A DNA stretch of 64,000 nt from Mugil cephalus (Eukaryota; Chordata; Actinopteri; Mugiliformes; Mugilidae), in assembly GCF_022458985.1 (NCBI RefSeq), contig NC_061773.1, positions 20,184,001-20,248,000 on the forward strand. The letters are read 5' to 3'. The notes beneath the pieces are model-generated. The model was not told where the DNA came from. It did no database searches and saw only the letters and a program-made list of their open reading frames with translations. The position numbers were made by a program, and so were the translations under genes. This document shows positions 25,912 through 38,179 of the stretch, piece by piece (position 1 is the stretch's first letter; every line of letters starts with the position of its first letter).

Positions 25912-28798
25912 CAACAAACAGACACATCAACACTACATGCAAAAGCTCCAGTACTGTACAAAACCCTACTTCACATCATCCTCACGCCATATGTTGTCAA
26001 AGGGTTTGGAGGGGGGTTTGGAGGGGGGGTGGCACTTGTACGCTCTGCATCTTAGGGAGGCCTGCGTCTGTCACCCGCCGTACAGAGGAAACTCAGAGAG
26101 AGGAGGACAGGTGCTGTGTGGGGCTCTCTGGGGTGGTGGTCATGGGAGATTAAGGGGGTGTAAAAGGCTGTAATATGAACCAACACCTGTCAGGCACCAG
26201 GCCTCAAAGCAGCGCCGCGCGCCGCATTTCAAGACCCTCGGGGTTTTGGGTACCGTCGAAACTCGGTGTGGCAAGTGGGAAAACGACCTGCGTCCTTCTA
26301 ACGTTTTAGAAACACGATGGGACATGTCCTCCAGTGGACGGTTAAATGTGTAATTCAGACCCAGTGAGATACTACGGACGTGTCTTTTTTTGGGCTCACT
26401 AAACTCAAAAAAAAAAGAAAGAAAGAAAGAAAAAAAAAAAAAAGGAACACCACATGCTTCTTATTTTGTCCTTGTCCCCGTGGACCGCCCCGGGATTTCC
26501 ACAAATCTCACATGCTCTTAAGTCATAAAGTGCACAGCTATAGATGACTTTCAAGCTACATTAATGTGACAGTTGTATTTATTGTAAAGTCCACAGATCC
26601 CTGCAGAGCTGCACTGAAGACATGGAACGGCAAATGAAAATGTCTAAAACACTGGTCAGTGACAGCTGCATAAATTTCACTTTGTACGCTTGTATTCTTG
26701 TGGTTGATAAATTACTCTCCAGTCATCACTGGCCCCATAGAAAGACGCTTAATAATTAACCGAGCATCAATCTTGTTAATGTTTGATTGGTCGTACATTA
26801 AAGAAACTTCCAGTTTGTGTTCTTGTATAATTTGACTGGACTTCTGTTTGTTTTTACTCTTCCAGGGAGATTTCGAGTGTAAAATTTTGAACGGCGCTGA
26901 TTTACAGCTTTAAAAAGCGTGATATTTGAGAGGTGGGGAGGAGAGTCCTATCGTTTTACAGTGAAGCGCTCATTAGCTGCTTAGTGGACCGTGGCTCCCA
27001 GACGCCATCCAGGCCGTTTCCACAACACAGCCACTTCCACCAGCTCCAGTCAGGCAGGTACACGAGTCAAGACGCTCCTGACAGAAGTTAACAAGTGAGT
27101 CACACATTCACCTCTGGAACGCGCTTCTATTACCACGGACATGTGAACCATCTCCCAGCCCTACAAAACCCAAATATGCTAATGGACGACTTGTGGAGTT
27201 GCACGTGGACACAGAAACTGACATGTACTTTCTAGAGGCCCCCCCCCGTTTGCCAAAGAAGTGGCGTTGCACAAAGCATAACGCAAGAGACACAACAAGC
27301 GCCCACTCCCCGCTTACTTACCCATACTGCCTCTGGATGAGGGCCGGGTGAATGGGCTGCACTCCGATGGATATGCCTGGAAGAGAAGAGGCTGGCTGTC
27401 AGACACACACACACATCTGCATTTACAGAGGAGGGACAGAGAACAATACACAGAGGGCGCGGAGAGACAGAGGCAGAGGTTGTTTCCAACCTACCGCTGA
27501 ACAACAATTTCGAAATGTGCAGTAAGCGACAGTAAAAACATGAGGCCACATGGCAACCTTTGTAAATCAGATTTTTTTTTTTTTATCCCTCTGGGAATGG
27601 TGGTACAACCAGAAGTTTGTACGGAGGAGATTTCATTCGAGCTGTCCAGGGACACAAACAAAGAAGTTCAAATCACACTCTTATGGATTATTCAGTCTTG
27701 TCTTCTCACATGTTTAGTACAGCTGTGTTGGCTGCGTAGAGTTTTTACTCTATGGCATGGATCTTAACAGGTACCCCTATGTACTGCAGAGGGGTCCCAA
27801 AATCTTTGGTTGATTAGACCTTCTTATATATTTCTTTTTTTAAATTTCCCTCCACAAATTTTAATGTCTTTAAATACACATTAACATCAATCCAACATAT
27901 TTCAGTTAAGGGGTAAGGGATAGCTTAATACTGAATTCAAAATGATAATAATAATGTATATTTTTAAGCACTCGGCTGAGTTTAACATAGAACACATATA
28001 ATAGCTGCTCTATCATTTTGTATTATGCTGACTAGGATGAAATCCCTGTAACTCACCTGTCTGTATGCTGCGAGGCTTGGCGCCCAGGTAAGCCAGGTTG
28101 ACGTTGGCCTTCCTGCCGTCGATGATGGGATTGGGGTCCTTGCAGGCTCTCTCCGCTGCGCTTCTGTCCGTCATGGTCACCTGGAAACATTGTGGGGACT
28201 CGTCAAATAATTAAATCACCGTGTCATGTTGTAAAAAAAACAAAAAAAAAAAACACTTTAAATAGGCATTGGCCCGAACAAGCTTTTTCCCCTTTCGTGA
28301 CCAATTCTCAGAAGAAGAAGAAGAAGGAGAAGAAGAAGAGAAACTACAAACAAAGCACAATGCTAAGCTTTGAAACTGCCCACAGCAGCAGTAGCCGGCC
28401 GCTCCACTGCCACACAGCCATGGGCAGAGCTGCTGAAATATGGATCTGAGAAGAGCAACAAGGAGCTTATCCAATTAGGGCCAAAATAAGGAGATTGGCA
28501 TTAGTCCACCCCTCCTCTTTCCCTCCTGGCATTAGAGGAGCCCTTCTGTTTTGATTGCCATGTTCTGCCAACTCAGAGTCACCTCTGTGCGTGGAGCGAG
28601 CAGCGAAGTAGGCCACGGCTCGCATTGTTTAAGAGGACGTTTTTTTTAAAAAGCAGTAGTGCCTGTTCGTAGTGGAAGGAGTCAGAACAAAGCCCACTCC
28701 AGGGCCTGTGTTGTGAACACACAGGAAGGAGCGAGGCTGTGTTTACACTGAAGAGACTTGCTGTAAGGGGGGGTTCTACTAATCCACCTCTGAAGTGT

Positions 28799-28830
<32 letters not shown>

Positions 28831-30370
28831 GTGCGCTCAGCTTAAGGCACCTCCCAACCTCCCCTCCTGCCAGAACAGCCACTTCTGCGACTGGAACGCA
28901 CGGAGGAACGAATTAGCAGGTTGCCACACAAAAAAGTGAGCCGAGCATAAAGCGCTGATCACCCACACCGCCCCGCAGCCTGTTTAACCTGAAACACCAG
29001 CCGCCGAACGCGGCCGCTCGATACCAGCTAGACTCACAGGACAGCTTTCCTCTGGTGTGTAAACACAGAGAGCAATTGTCTTACGATTCTGCCGTTAGAC
29101 GTAAACATGCACACATAACAGTTTTCCAGTCCTTCTTTGGTCTGATACTACATTTGTGCTGATGTGCCGTTCCAAGCATCTGGTAAATATTTGCATTTCT
29201 TGTGCTACTCCTGTTCTTTGTGTCAAAGAGAAGAGCCCGTCTCGCTCTTTCACCGGAACGGATAAGTCACCTATTAATGTGTAAATTGAGCATATTTATC
29301 ATTAATATGAGGCCAGGCGCGAAGCTGACGCTAAACAGCTTCACTCTGCACCGTGCGTCGAGATCAGAGGGCAGACTGCACACACCATAAATAATCCAGA
29401 GTAGAATTTCTGAAGTTTAAAACATCTCGTATGATGGTTTGGCCTGTCTGAAACCTCAAATTGTTGAGATCAAAAAGGAAGATCGATTCGTAGAGCAGGG
29501 TAGAGCCATTGTGCCGTTGTTGGAAACCCTCTCTGTGGCCCAAGATGTGATGTAAATCATGTGCAGTGGCCCGACTTGCTCCGGTCCTGACAATGTAGGT
29601 CACGGTGTGCAAGGTCAACCTCCCCACTGCTCCAAAATAACCATATAAAGCAAATAAGATGTGGTGCGGTCGTTCCCTCACACACAAACACACTCCCAAA
29701 GCCATAAGCTGGGGCTGATCAAGGGGTGAGTGGGGGGGAGAGGGAGGGGGGGACTTCATTAGGTGGGTTTGGGAGGGGGGGGGGTCAGGGGGGGTACATC
29801 AGGCATATGTTGAAATATAATCTTCTTAGTTACCCATCAACTTGTGTGATCCCTCATCCTCATTAAGCTAAAATAACAGCCAGCCAGGCGAAAAAGGAGA
29901 TGTTGTGTAATGTGTGTTGGAGCCTCGGTGTGAGAATTGCCTTTGAGATGTGTCCGAGTGAGTGTGCGTGTAGTTAGCAGTTCACCATATAAGTTCACAT
30001 AGTGGAGGAGTGGGGGGGGCGAGGAGGAAAGACTCTCATGTAGACTCCAAGTAACTTCTAACCACAGTCATATGGATCTAATTTGTGCGGCGGACTTAAC
30101 AAATGCTTGAAACGCGGTTTAATAACATTAAATGTTATGGCGCATGTAAATACTTACAAAGCCGTATCCTCTGGATTTCCCGGTCTGTCTGTCCGTTATC
30201 ACCACAGCTTCGTCAATGTCCCCATAGGCCTCGAAGTACTTTCTGAGTGAGGCATCGTTTGTGTGGTACGGCAGGCCGCCGACAAAGATTTTGGTAAAAG
30301 TAGTGTCTTTCTGCAGCGAGGTGGGATGCATGACTTCCAGGGCTCCGTTCATGAACTGGTGCAGAAGCAT
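22426..30370 (-). CDS. rbm38: RNA-binding motif protein 38 (RNPC1)
   Basis: Four coding exons on the minus strand: 30370-30158, 28180-28057, 27376-27322 and 22768-22426. They total 735 nt, 244 aa (human RBM38 239). A single RRM occupies about residues 20-105, with RNP2 IFVGGL at 28-33 and RNP1 KSRGYGFV at 65-72. The tail is rich in Ala, Tyr and Pro and ends QPDRMQ, the ending shared by RBM38 and RBM24. KDTTFTKIF and the SIQTG / [10 protein letters not shown] / QPYVYPQ segments favour RBM38 over RBM24. The family binds AU- and GU-rich mRNA elements and controls stability, translation and splicing; mammalian RBM38 is a p53 target that regulates p21 and p53 mRNAs. I chose the first ATG (MLLHQ) because the human protein also starts MLL; in-frame ATGs at residues 7 and 14 are alternatives. 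Neighbour rae1 is in the same orientation, as in human 20q13. Confidence 0.96.
23640..25910. repeat. Simple repeats in rbm38 intron 3
   Basis: Intron 3 (22769-27321) contains CA runs near 23205 and 23655, a G17 run at 24943-24959 and a CA/AC run of about 83 bases at 25828-25910. The last is long enough to be polymorphic. No other exon is apparent in this 4.5-kb intron. Confidence 0.8.
28181..30157 (-). other. rbm38: rbm38 intron 1
   Basis: Two-kilobase intron with no exon-like frame. It contains a poly-A tract at about 28803-28829 and a very G-rich plus-strand segment at 29723-29795 (C-rich in the transcript). Confidence 0.7.
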
Positions 30371-30611
30371 TGGTCAGCCGGAGACAAGACCGAGGCACAC
30401 GGGACACTACACTAAGCGCTCAACAAGCTCCCAGCATCAGTGAAACCGAATCTGTCTCGATGCGTCGGTTTACTTTTCCGCTCCGGTTAAAACTTTTTCA
30501 AACTTGTAACAACCTGATGACATCTACGACTCCCGCAGCGTGGACTCCTCCTGGTCTCACCGGTCTCCTCGCTGTTTGCTTCTAAGCGGCCGTGGCTGAA
30601 CGTGCCGGGAG

Positions 30612-30695
30612 ACTTTATACACTACAACACAGGCCCCGCCCATGTATACATACGGACCAATCAGCGTCGATTCCGTCGTTGGCTCCGCCCCCTCG
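30612..30695 (-). promoter_or_regulatory. rbm38: Core promoter of rbm38: TATA, CCAAT and GC boxes
   Basis: In the rbm38 direction a GTATAAAG box lies at 30620-30613. Upstream of it are a GGGCGGGG GC box (30640-30633), an inverted CCAAT box (GATTGG, about 30662-30655) and a second GGGGGCGGA box near 30693-30684. The order GC/CCAAT/GC/TATA and the distance of about 240 bases to the start codon fit a TATA promoter with transcription starting near 30585. Confidence 0.65.
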
Positions 30696-32650
30696 CGGCG
30701 CTGTGCTGCACCTGCTTTTGTCTTTTTAGCACACAAAGAAAAAAAAAAAAACGACGCACTGTGCGGCACAAACCGCGGCTCTGCCACATGGCGCATTGTG
30801 CCACTGTAATGAGGAAGTTTCCCCAAGTAATTTCCCCAAGTTTAATAAACAGGACTTTAAGTGAGCTTATTTAACTCTCGCTTCATTTTTCAACCGTGAC
30901 ACGGCAGATGTAGCCTGAGAAGAAAGCAGAAACACAGGAGTTGTGCAAAGCACGGACTTCACAGTGCTGATGCAACACGGCAGCCGAAACCACAGTTTCG
31001 ATAAAAATGCACAATAAACTGCCAAGGCCTTGCACCGTCACTGACACAGTAACCTTCACACTATACAATAAAAACATAAAACAGAGAGAGCCCACGCTAC
31101 TGGGGGATTTACCAGTCTCCACACATAACAAAAGTATTGAGACATTAATAACTTAAAACAACCAGTCATTTATGAAGTCAGTGTGTCTCATATGGCTATG
31201 TCCCTTTTTTTTTTAACAGCTATGACCACTATTTATATTAGCTTACAGATAAAGAATATGGGCAAAAATAAAGTGCATTGTATGACTCTTGTATACTCCC
31301 AATTGTTTTTTTTTCCCAACAGTGGCAACTTCAAGGGTTCACAGCAACAGGTTAATCCCCAACCCCAAAAGTTTTGCTACTACCGGTACAAATACTTTTT
31401 TGTATTTATAAGAACTGTGGAGTCAAGTGTGTTTGTGATCCTGGGGGAGGTCAAGCAGAAAGACTTTTTGTTCAACCGACAGAAACTTGGTGCAGCTTGA
31501 CTGAACAGTTGAGGGGCCGTCGGCTCAGAGAAGCGACACCGCTGTCACCCCGTGAAAGCTGAGAGGAGCCGGTTTAGCTGCGGCGGGAACCCAGCTTCCC
31601 GCCCTCGGTGCCTTGGAGCTCCGCTGCTAAGTACCGAGGGGTCAGGCTGACGGTGAGGTGACACCCTAATGACCTCAATAAACAGGCATTTAATTCACAC
31701 CTCCTCCTCTACGAACTGGTTCACTTTTCACACGTGACCTTTGTAGCTGGCCATGCCACCTCATTCATATCCTCATGATAAACCCCCCTAATTTCCAGCT
31801 GTGTAGTGCTGTCAAAAGAACTGCAAGAAAACCCCAGTGTCCTGCTTTGATCTCATTTGTCTGGCCTCAGCCTCTGGTCTTTCTTCAGGTAACAGCTGGA
31901 ATAAACACTTGTGGCCAAAATGCTCCACCTGCTGGTTAACTCGGATAAAAAAAAAAAAAGCAGACAGGAGGAGTCATTAAATGCAGATGTTGTTCAAAGT
32001 TTTATCTTTTGGAATTCGCAAGGATTCCAATGTCAGACAGCACAATGACGGCGAGATTAACACCTGAAACATGAGTCAGTGGTGACGCCCCGATGGCGGT
32101 GCCTTTGCATGCACAATACTTGTCCCTTCTCTAAATCGATTGCAAATATTTATACTCCCTCAAGTTGGAATAAACATGTTCAAATCTAGGAGTATGCACT
32201 TATTTATTTTACATCCCAGTTTCATTTATGGAGTTAAACCATGACGAGTAACAGCAAGTCATCAGTGAATGAAAAGCCTTAGGAAAGCTGTAAAAAAAAA
32301 AAAAAAAAAAAAAAATGAAGACACATAAAAGAATCATCAAACAATCCAGATGAATGACAAATAAATCCCTCCCTTTCTATGATGAGCTCTAAAACCAAAT
32401 GTCATGCAGCGGTCATCAATGCCAGGTTGGGTAGGGCCGTCTGATTGGTCCATGCACAGTACACTGCATCACGGCATTGGTCCAGGTGTTTGCCGAAAGG
32501 AAGGAGTCTGTCTCGAGCGTATACACACACTAAAGCAGCAGGTCTTCCGCAATTCCCCACAAGAGATGCGATTTGGCACGACGAATCTGGAGACAGGAGG
32601 GAGCAGTCAGTCACAAAGAACATTTTTCCCAGGCTTTTGTTTCTTTTTTG

Positions 32651-32656
32651 TTTATT
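32651..32656 (-). terminator. rae1: Candidate polyadenylation signal of rae1
   Basis: TTTATT on the plus strand is AATAAA in the rae1 direction, about 460 bases after the stop codon. Another lies farther out at about 32203. Either could end the rae1 3' UTR. Confidence 0.4.
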
Positions 32657-33118
32657 CCTTTTTTGCACAGAATATAGAACAAAAATCCCTATTTAGCAGG
32701 AAAAAAATCAATCCTTACACAGGAAAGTTGATCTGCTTTCTCATGCATGTTTTCAACATGTTATTCCGTAGTCTATAAATTAATAAATAAGTTCTTAAGT
32801 CCCTTTTTCAGGACAGGATTCACTGCACAGGTTGAACAACAAGCTAAATGCTGTGGCATGTACATGTGAAAGGAAGCGTGTATACACCACTACAGCGTAA
32901 ACCACACAAGCCTTCAACATAACCCCACTAAGCTCAGTACTATTCCTATACAAAATGACTACTCGGAGCAGTACAGAGCAATACTGAGATCTGACTCGAT
33001 ATCCTCACTGCCCACATCCATGCACGGCCTTGAAAGGCCCCAGTGAGAGTCACATGAGGAAATGGGGCAGCCCCGTCCAGTGACCACGGTCTCCAGGTTT
33101 ACAGTGGCTGCCCCTCTC

Positions 33119-36100
33119 TCACCATTTCTTGTTCCGAGGTTTCAGCTCCTCTGCAGCGTTCCTCAGGAAGATGTAGTTCTTTTTCTGGGGGTTGTAGTAC
33201 TCGTGGCCCTGTGGGATTCAGTTTAAGACTGTGAGCGACTTTGACTACAGGTAAACAACACTGAAAAATAAAATACAACAACAACTTATGGAAGGACTTT
33301 ACACCTCCTACCTTTGACCAGTCGTAGCTAGAAGCGTATGCGAAGATGTTGCCGTTGTGGTTGAAGCAGCAGGCTGTGATGGGCTGGTCGAGCTGCTCTG
33401 AGGTCTTCAACTTGGTGCGGGCGTCTTTGTCCCAGAAACTGAAGCGTCCATCTGAGCCCACAGTAGCCAGTGTGCCATGGACAGGATGGAAGGAGATGGC
33501 ATTCACCTGATGGGAGATTATATTATTATAGAAACATTTTGCTAAAATTTCACTGCAGCAACTCAAAATGCTACTCAGTAGTTTCTAAGGCCGACCATGT
33601 GCATGCATGCTTGGAGTATCTGCTCCCAGATCTGGACCAGAATAGTCTGAGGTACAACTTGGTGGCATCAGATGGACCAAAAAAAAAAAAACTAACGTCC
33701 CGGAGGACTGGATTTAGGTCAGCATGATGGCCAGTCGAGGGTATCAGTTCCTTCATCCTCCAGGAACTGTCTGCATACTCTCGTCACATGAGGCCAGGTG
33801 TTGTCAGGGTGACGTTGTCAAGCGCTTAGAGGCCTGTGTGTCCCTCTATGGACATACGTCCTCAGACCACCACCAAACCGGTCATGCTGAACAATGTTAC
33901 AGGCGGCATTATTCTCCACGGCCTCTCCGGTCCCTTTCACACCTGTCGCATGTGCTCAGAGTGAACCTGTTCTCATCTGTGAAAAGCACGGGACGCCAGT
34001 GACAAACCTGCCAATTCTGGAGCTCCACTGTGACGGGCAGTGAGCACAGAGCCCACTAGAGGACGTCTCCTGGATTCCCCTGTACGCTCTACTGTGCAGG
34101 GTTAAACAACATGTTTTCCAGGTAAAGGCACGTATTGACGTACCATCCTGGAGGAGTTGGACTGCCTGTCTATAGGGTCCAGGTATTGACTCATGCTACC
34201 AGTAGTGATACTGACCCTAGCTAAAAGCAAAACTATGAGGAAAGAAGAAGTAAAAATGTCAGCGGCCTCCATCTGTAAAACCATTCCTGTTCTGAGGGTC
34301 GTCTCAGTGTTGTTAATTTCATTAACACCAAAGCAGCTGCTACTTAACTGACCATTAATCTTAATTATTCAGATCCTTAGAAATGAAGGACAACTTACAG
34401 CATAGATGTCCTGTGGAGTAGTTGTGTTGGTTCCATTGGACCTGTGGCACTTGAAGGTGAAGTTATCTTTGGCTCTGAAAGGGATCAGGGAACACATTCA
34501 TGTCTCATGTTGCAAGAACAGTTTCTTTTTGACACCATGTAAACAAAATAATAATCAAAAACATTAGCTCTTGACTGAATCTGAGAGGTGGATCGCTTCG
34601 GTCACTCACGGGTTTGGAGGGTTGATATAGTGGATCGCCACTCGGCCTTCAATGCTTCCCAGAGCAAAACCTGTAGGTTTGTTCTGCTTGTCCTTGAATA
34701 TAGCGACACAGCGGTGCTGCAAGACGTGACAGTGCAATGAAGTAAATTAAGGTAAATCTGGAAAAAGGGTATTTTTAAAAATTAAGAACGTGAGACGACA
34801 GTTTAAAGTGGAAGATGTTTCACCTGATGTTTGAGAGGAGAGTCTATTCTGCGGAACTCGGAAGGCTGGTTCTCTAGCTGGTACACGATCAGGCCTCTCT
34901 CAGCTGTGGCAACCACTGCCATGGGATACACCTACAAATCACAGACAAGGAGGTGCGTGAAAGAAAACAATCCACTGTGTACTCGGCAAGCACTGGAACT
35001 CATCACGAGGCACTTACAACATCTGCACAGTAGCATCTTTCTGGCATCTGCAGCGACATCATAGGATTGGGAGAGCGGGTGTCCCAGAACTGGAGAGGAA
35101 AACAGAGAAGCCATCATGTTTCCTGTTGCTACTTTAGTTATTTCAACAGCACAAGTTGTGTTAAGCAATCCTTGATAAAACCAGATGTCCAAAATAATAT
35201 GTAAATGACCGAATAGTTGGTACTACTGGACTGGTAAGACGTTGATGGTCCAGAGAGAGGTGAAACTGAACCAACCAATACGTCTAAGATGTTTCTGAAG
35301 TTCAATGTCCCACATAAACTGTTGGCCTCTTCTCAATGAAATCAAGGCAGCAAATAAAAATAAATTAAAAAAAAAAATGCAGCAACCTAATTATTTTAAT
35401 GGAACGAGTACGCAGGCACAGCAGAATACAAGCACAGATGGATTTGGGGGAGGATATAAAAATAATTGAAGCGGAACCCCAAAATGTAATGAAGATCATC
35501 TCAGTGGTTCAAGTTACCTCATGTTAGTCACACACAGCTGGTAGATGCACTGAATGCTACTGAGGTGTTTACTGCTCTCCGTTTATTGCCTCACTATTTT
35601 GACACATGTGGACTGAGGCGATGGCTGCCACATTTCTTCAGTGGGAGTTTGTGCTCAGAAAGGGTGAGATGTGTATGGCTAAATCAGGAGGAGCTTGTCT
35701 GTATTCAAGTGCAATGAGGATATTCCACATTATTTTAGGCGTTAGGTGGAAATACGTATCACAAGATCTACAATCAAACCATAAGCAGTAAGACATCACA
35801 CAGGGGTAAACGCATCTTCTGTTGACGTCCACTGGAACATGGTATTTACGTTAATACTTGTGTTTATTTCCATTCATTTCGCCAATTAAATCTGAACTTG
35901 TACTGGAAAAGACATTCATTAAATTTGTTCACATTTCCTCCACTTTGGATTTGAACAGTTCAAAACCATCTTCATAATATAAGTGTAACCTGAATATTAT
36001 TTGTTAAACATCTAAAATAACAAAATATGTCCAAAATACATAGTACAAACTATTTCACAACGTAAAATATGTCATTTTATCCTTTCCCCAACACCCGCAG

Positions 36101-38179
36101 AAACTGATCTCGCAGCCTCATTGTGTGGACCCTCACGAGCACTGACCTAATGCAGCCTTTGTCTGATCTCAATGTGATATCGCCTGGCAAGGAGCCACAT
36201 CAACCAATCAAGTTCAAGAGGTTACTTTGTGAGATGAGAACCATTTTCCTGCTGCTAGCTGCTGCCTTAATAGCTCTCTAGAGTTGTAACTTAAACAAGA
36301 CGTTCGGGATCGTGTTTCGCAGTTCAGGGTTTTTCAGATGTTGTAAAAGGCACGACTAAATCATTCAATCAACTAAATCGAATCATCGTCACTTTCACTC
36401 ATTAAAGTACGGCTATCTACCTTCAGTGTTTTGTCCCAGCTGCCGGTCATGATACAGCTGTAGTTCGGGGCTTTTATCCAGTGGATAGCTTTAATGGGAC
36501 CATCATGCTGTGAAGAGAAACAATGAGAGGTATACAGTAAGATGATTCTTCCCCATTCACGGACACATAATTGATCTGTCAGCTCTCATCTGACCTGTGC
36601 AATCTGCATTGCCTGGTTGCTGTTAAGATCCCACATCTTTGCTGTTTTGTCACAGGAAGCTGTGAAGACTTTACTTCCATCCTGATAAAAGAGAATAGCA
36701 CATCATACATTATTCCACAGCCCAGCCGCTGCCAGAGCAGAGCTTATATTACTCTGTCTAATAAACTTACATCGCTCCAGCATACATCCAGCACTGGGCC
36801 TGTGTGCATCTGTTGGGCTTTGGGGACAGTCTGTCCATTGTCCTGCACCTCCCAGCACCGTACCTGAGGTCAGATGATAGAACAGCGTTGATCTGTGTAA
36901 ACTCGTGAGCACATTACAAACCAAGTATCTAGTGTCTGAACTTAATCTGTTACTGTGCCTGATATGGTGCATAAATAACTCACGTCGTTAGCCCAGGATC
37001 CTCCAATGAGGAAGTTCCCTGGCATGGTGGGGGGACTGAAGGCCAGACAGCTGATGCTGTCATCTGGGGGTGAAGTCACTTCAACATCCTAAACAACGAA
37101 CCAAAGCATTAAGATGTCAGGCAAAAAAGATGTCTTTGATGATGTCACTTTGTCACCAGCAGCCCCTTTAGTGCCCATCATTGCAACTTATACTCTAGCT
37201 TCTAACTTATACCAATTCATTGACAAAACCAATTAAAACTACGACAGTGAACATAACTTACATGCCAGTAACTATATGTGCAGAGTTTGCATGTTCTCTC
37301 TGTGTCTGTGTGGATTCTCTCTGGGTACTCTAAAGGCATGCTTGTTAGGTTAATTGGTGATTATAAATTGTCTGTAGGTGTGAGTGTGTAAAGCTGTCTT
37401 TTTGCCTCTCTATAGCTGTGTCTCCATTACAGTTTTTCGCAAAATAAAAGTGATATTCCTGAAAGGTCGTGTTTCCATTAAAAGGTGTTTTGCAAATGAG
37501 CTGTAAGGCCCATAAAGTCTAGTTGCCAAATATCCCATAATTCTCTTAGATTCTCATCACATGAGCGAGACTTCACATTGAGGAAGGTGAAGTAGTCACA
37601 GGATCTCCTGCATCATCTCCAGTGACACCAGTGATGGGGAAACATGAAAAAAAAGTGTTTCCAATGCACTTCTGTGATACACTTTTATATCAATACGTCT
37701 AAAAAAAAAACACCTCACAAGAGCTTAAAAATGTTTTTGTGATATTTGAGATGTTTTTCGACATGCAGACATTTCCATTACCATTTTTTTTTATTGCGAT
37801 ATTTAGGTTTTGCACATTTGTAGGGGTAATGGAAACGCAGCATGTGTCAGCCCTGAGACACACTGGAGAACTGCCCAGGGTGTACCCTGCCTCTCGCCCA
37901 ATGACAACTGATATAGGCTCCAGTCCTCTAGGGCTAGAGGAGGTTATAGAAGATGAGAATGAGAACTGTGCAAATTATGTGTACAAGTACTTTTCTGTGT
38001 TTGTTGCCTCTGACCCAGGTCATCATTGCAGTTTTCAGTGAGCTATAATCACAACTTCTCAGATGTCTTTCTCCTGATTCTTAGTTTACCTTCATGGGGT
38101 TGTGACTGTCTGTTGTCGTGCTTCCGAAGACACCTGTTCCTCCTGTTCCAAAACCGGAGCTTGTCCCAAACAAACTCAT
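33119..38179 (-). CDS. rae1: RAE1 mRNA export factor (WD40 repeat protein)
   Basis: Eleven coding exons: 38179-38090, 37088-36984, 36863-36771, 36681-36595, 36507-36421, 35089-35018, 34931-34824, 34716-34610, 34474-34399, 33506-33312 and 33208-33119. They sum to 1110 nt, 369 aa (human 368). The N-terminus [16 protein letters not shown] is the Phe-Gly-containing leader of RAE1. WD-type blades include [40 protein letters not shown] and [20 protein letters not shown]. The C-terminus is [14 protein letters not shown], one Trp longer than I recall for human. RAE1 binds the GLEBS motif of NUP98 at the nuclear pore, takes part in mRNA export and in spindle assembly, and pairs with BUB1-like proteins. 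The exon with the ATG also has 29 bases of 5' UTR behind an acceptor at 38209. Introns 1 and 10 contain transposon remnants. Confidence 0.97.
33640..34352 (-). mobile_element. Decayed Tc1/mariner-like transposon in rae1 intron 10
   Basis: Read on the minus strand, the segment contains broken pieces of a Tc1-like transposase. They include an N-terminal [11 protein letters not shown] stretch near 34200, a [10 protein letters not shown]-like stretch near 33990, and a C-terminal piece with a WRMKELIP frame near 33750. Large internal parts, including most of the helix-turn-helix and catalytic region, are deleted or out of frame. It is not functional. It lies in the same orientation as rae1. Confidence 0.6.
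37280..37960 (-). repeat. Interspersed repeat in rae1 intron 1, interrupted by a MITE
   Basis: The pieces 37280-37414 and 37842-37960 are the reverse-direction counterpart of the repeat at 19441-19735. They contain 'gcatgttctctctgtgtctg' and 'gggtgtaccctgcctctcgc'. The 427 bases between them are a separate insert. Confidence 0.55.
37415..37841. mobile_element. MITE with inverted ends in rae1 intron 1
   Basis: The left end GCTGTGTCTCCATTACAG and the right end, read in reverse, GCTGCGTTTCCATTACCCC form terminal inverted repeats of about 15 bases. It has no coding capacity. It sits inside an older repeat. No clear target duplication was seen. Confidence 0.55.

Noticed and set aside
25717-26055. 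ORF with a long Thr-His run
   Set aside because: Translation of the CA microsatellite at 25828-25910 inside an rbm38 intron.
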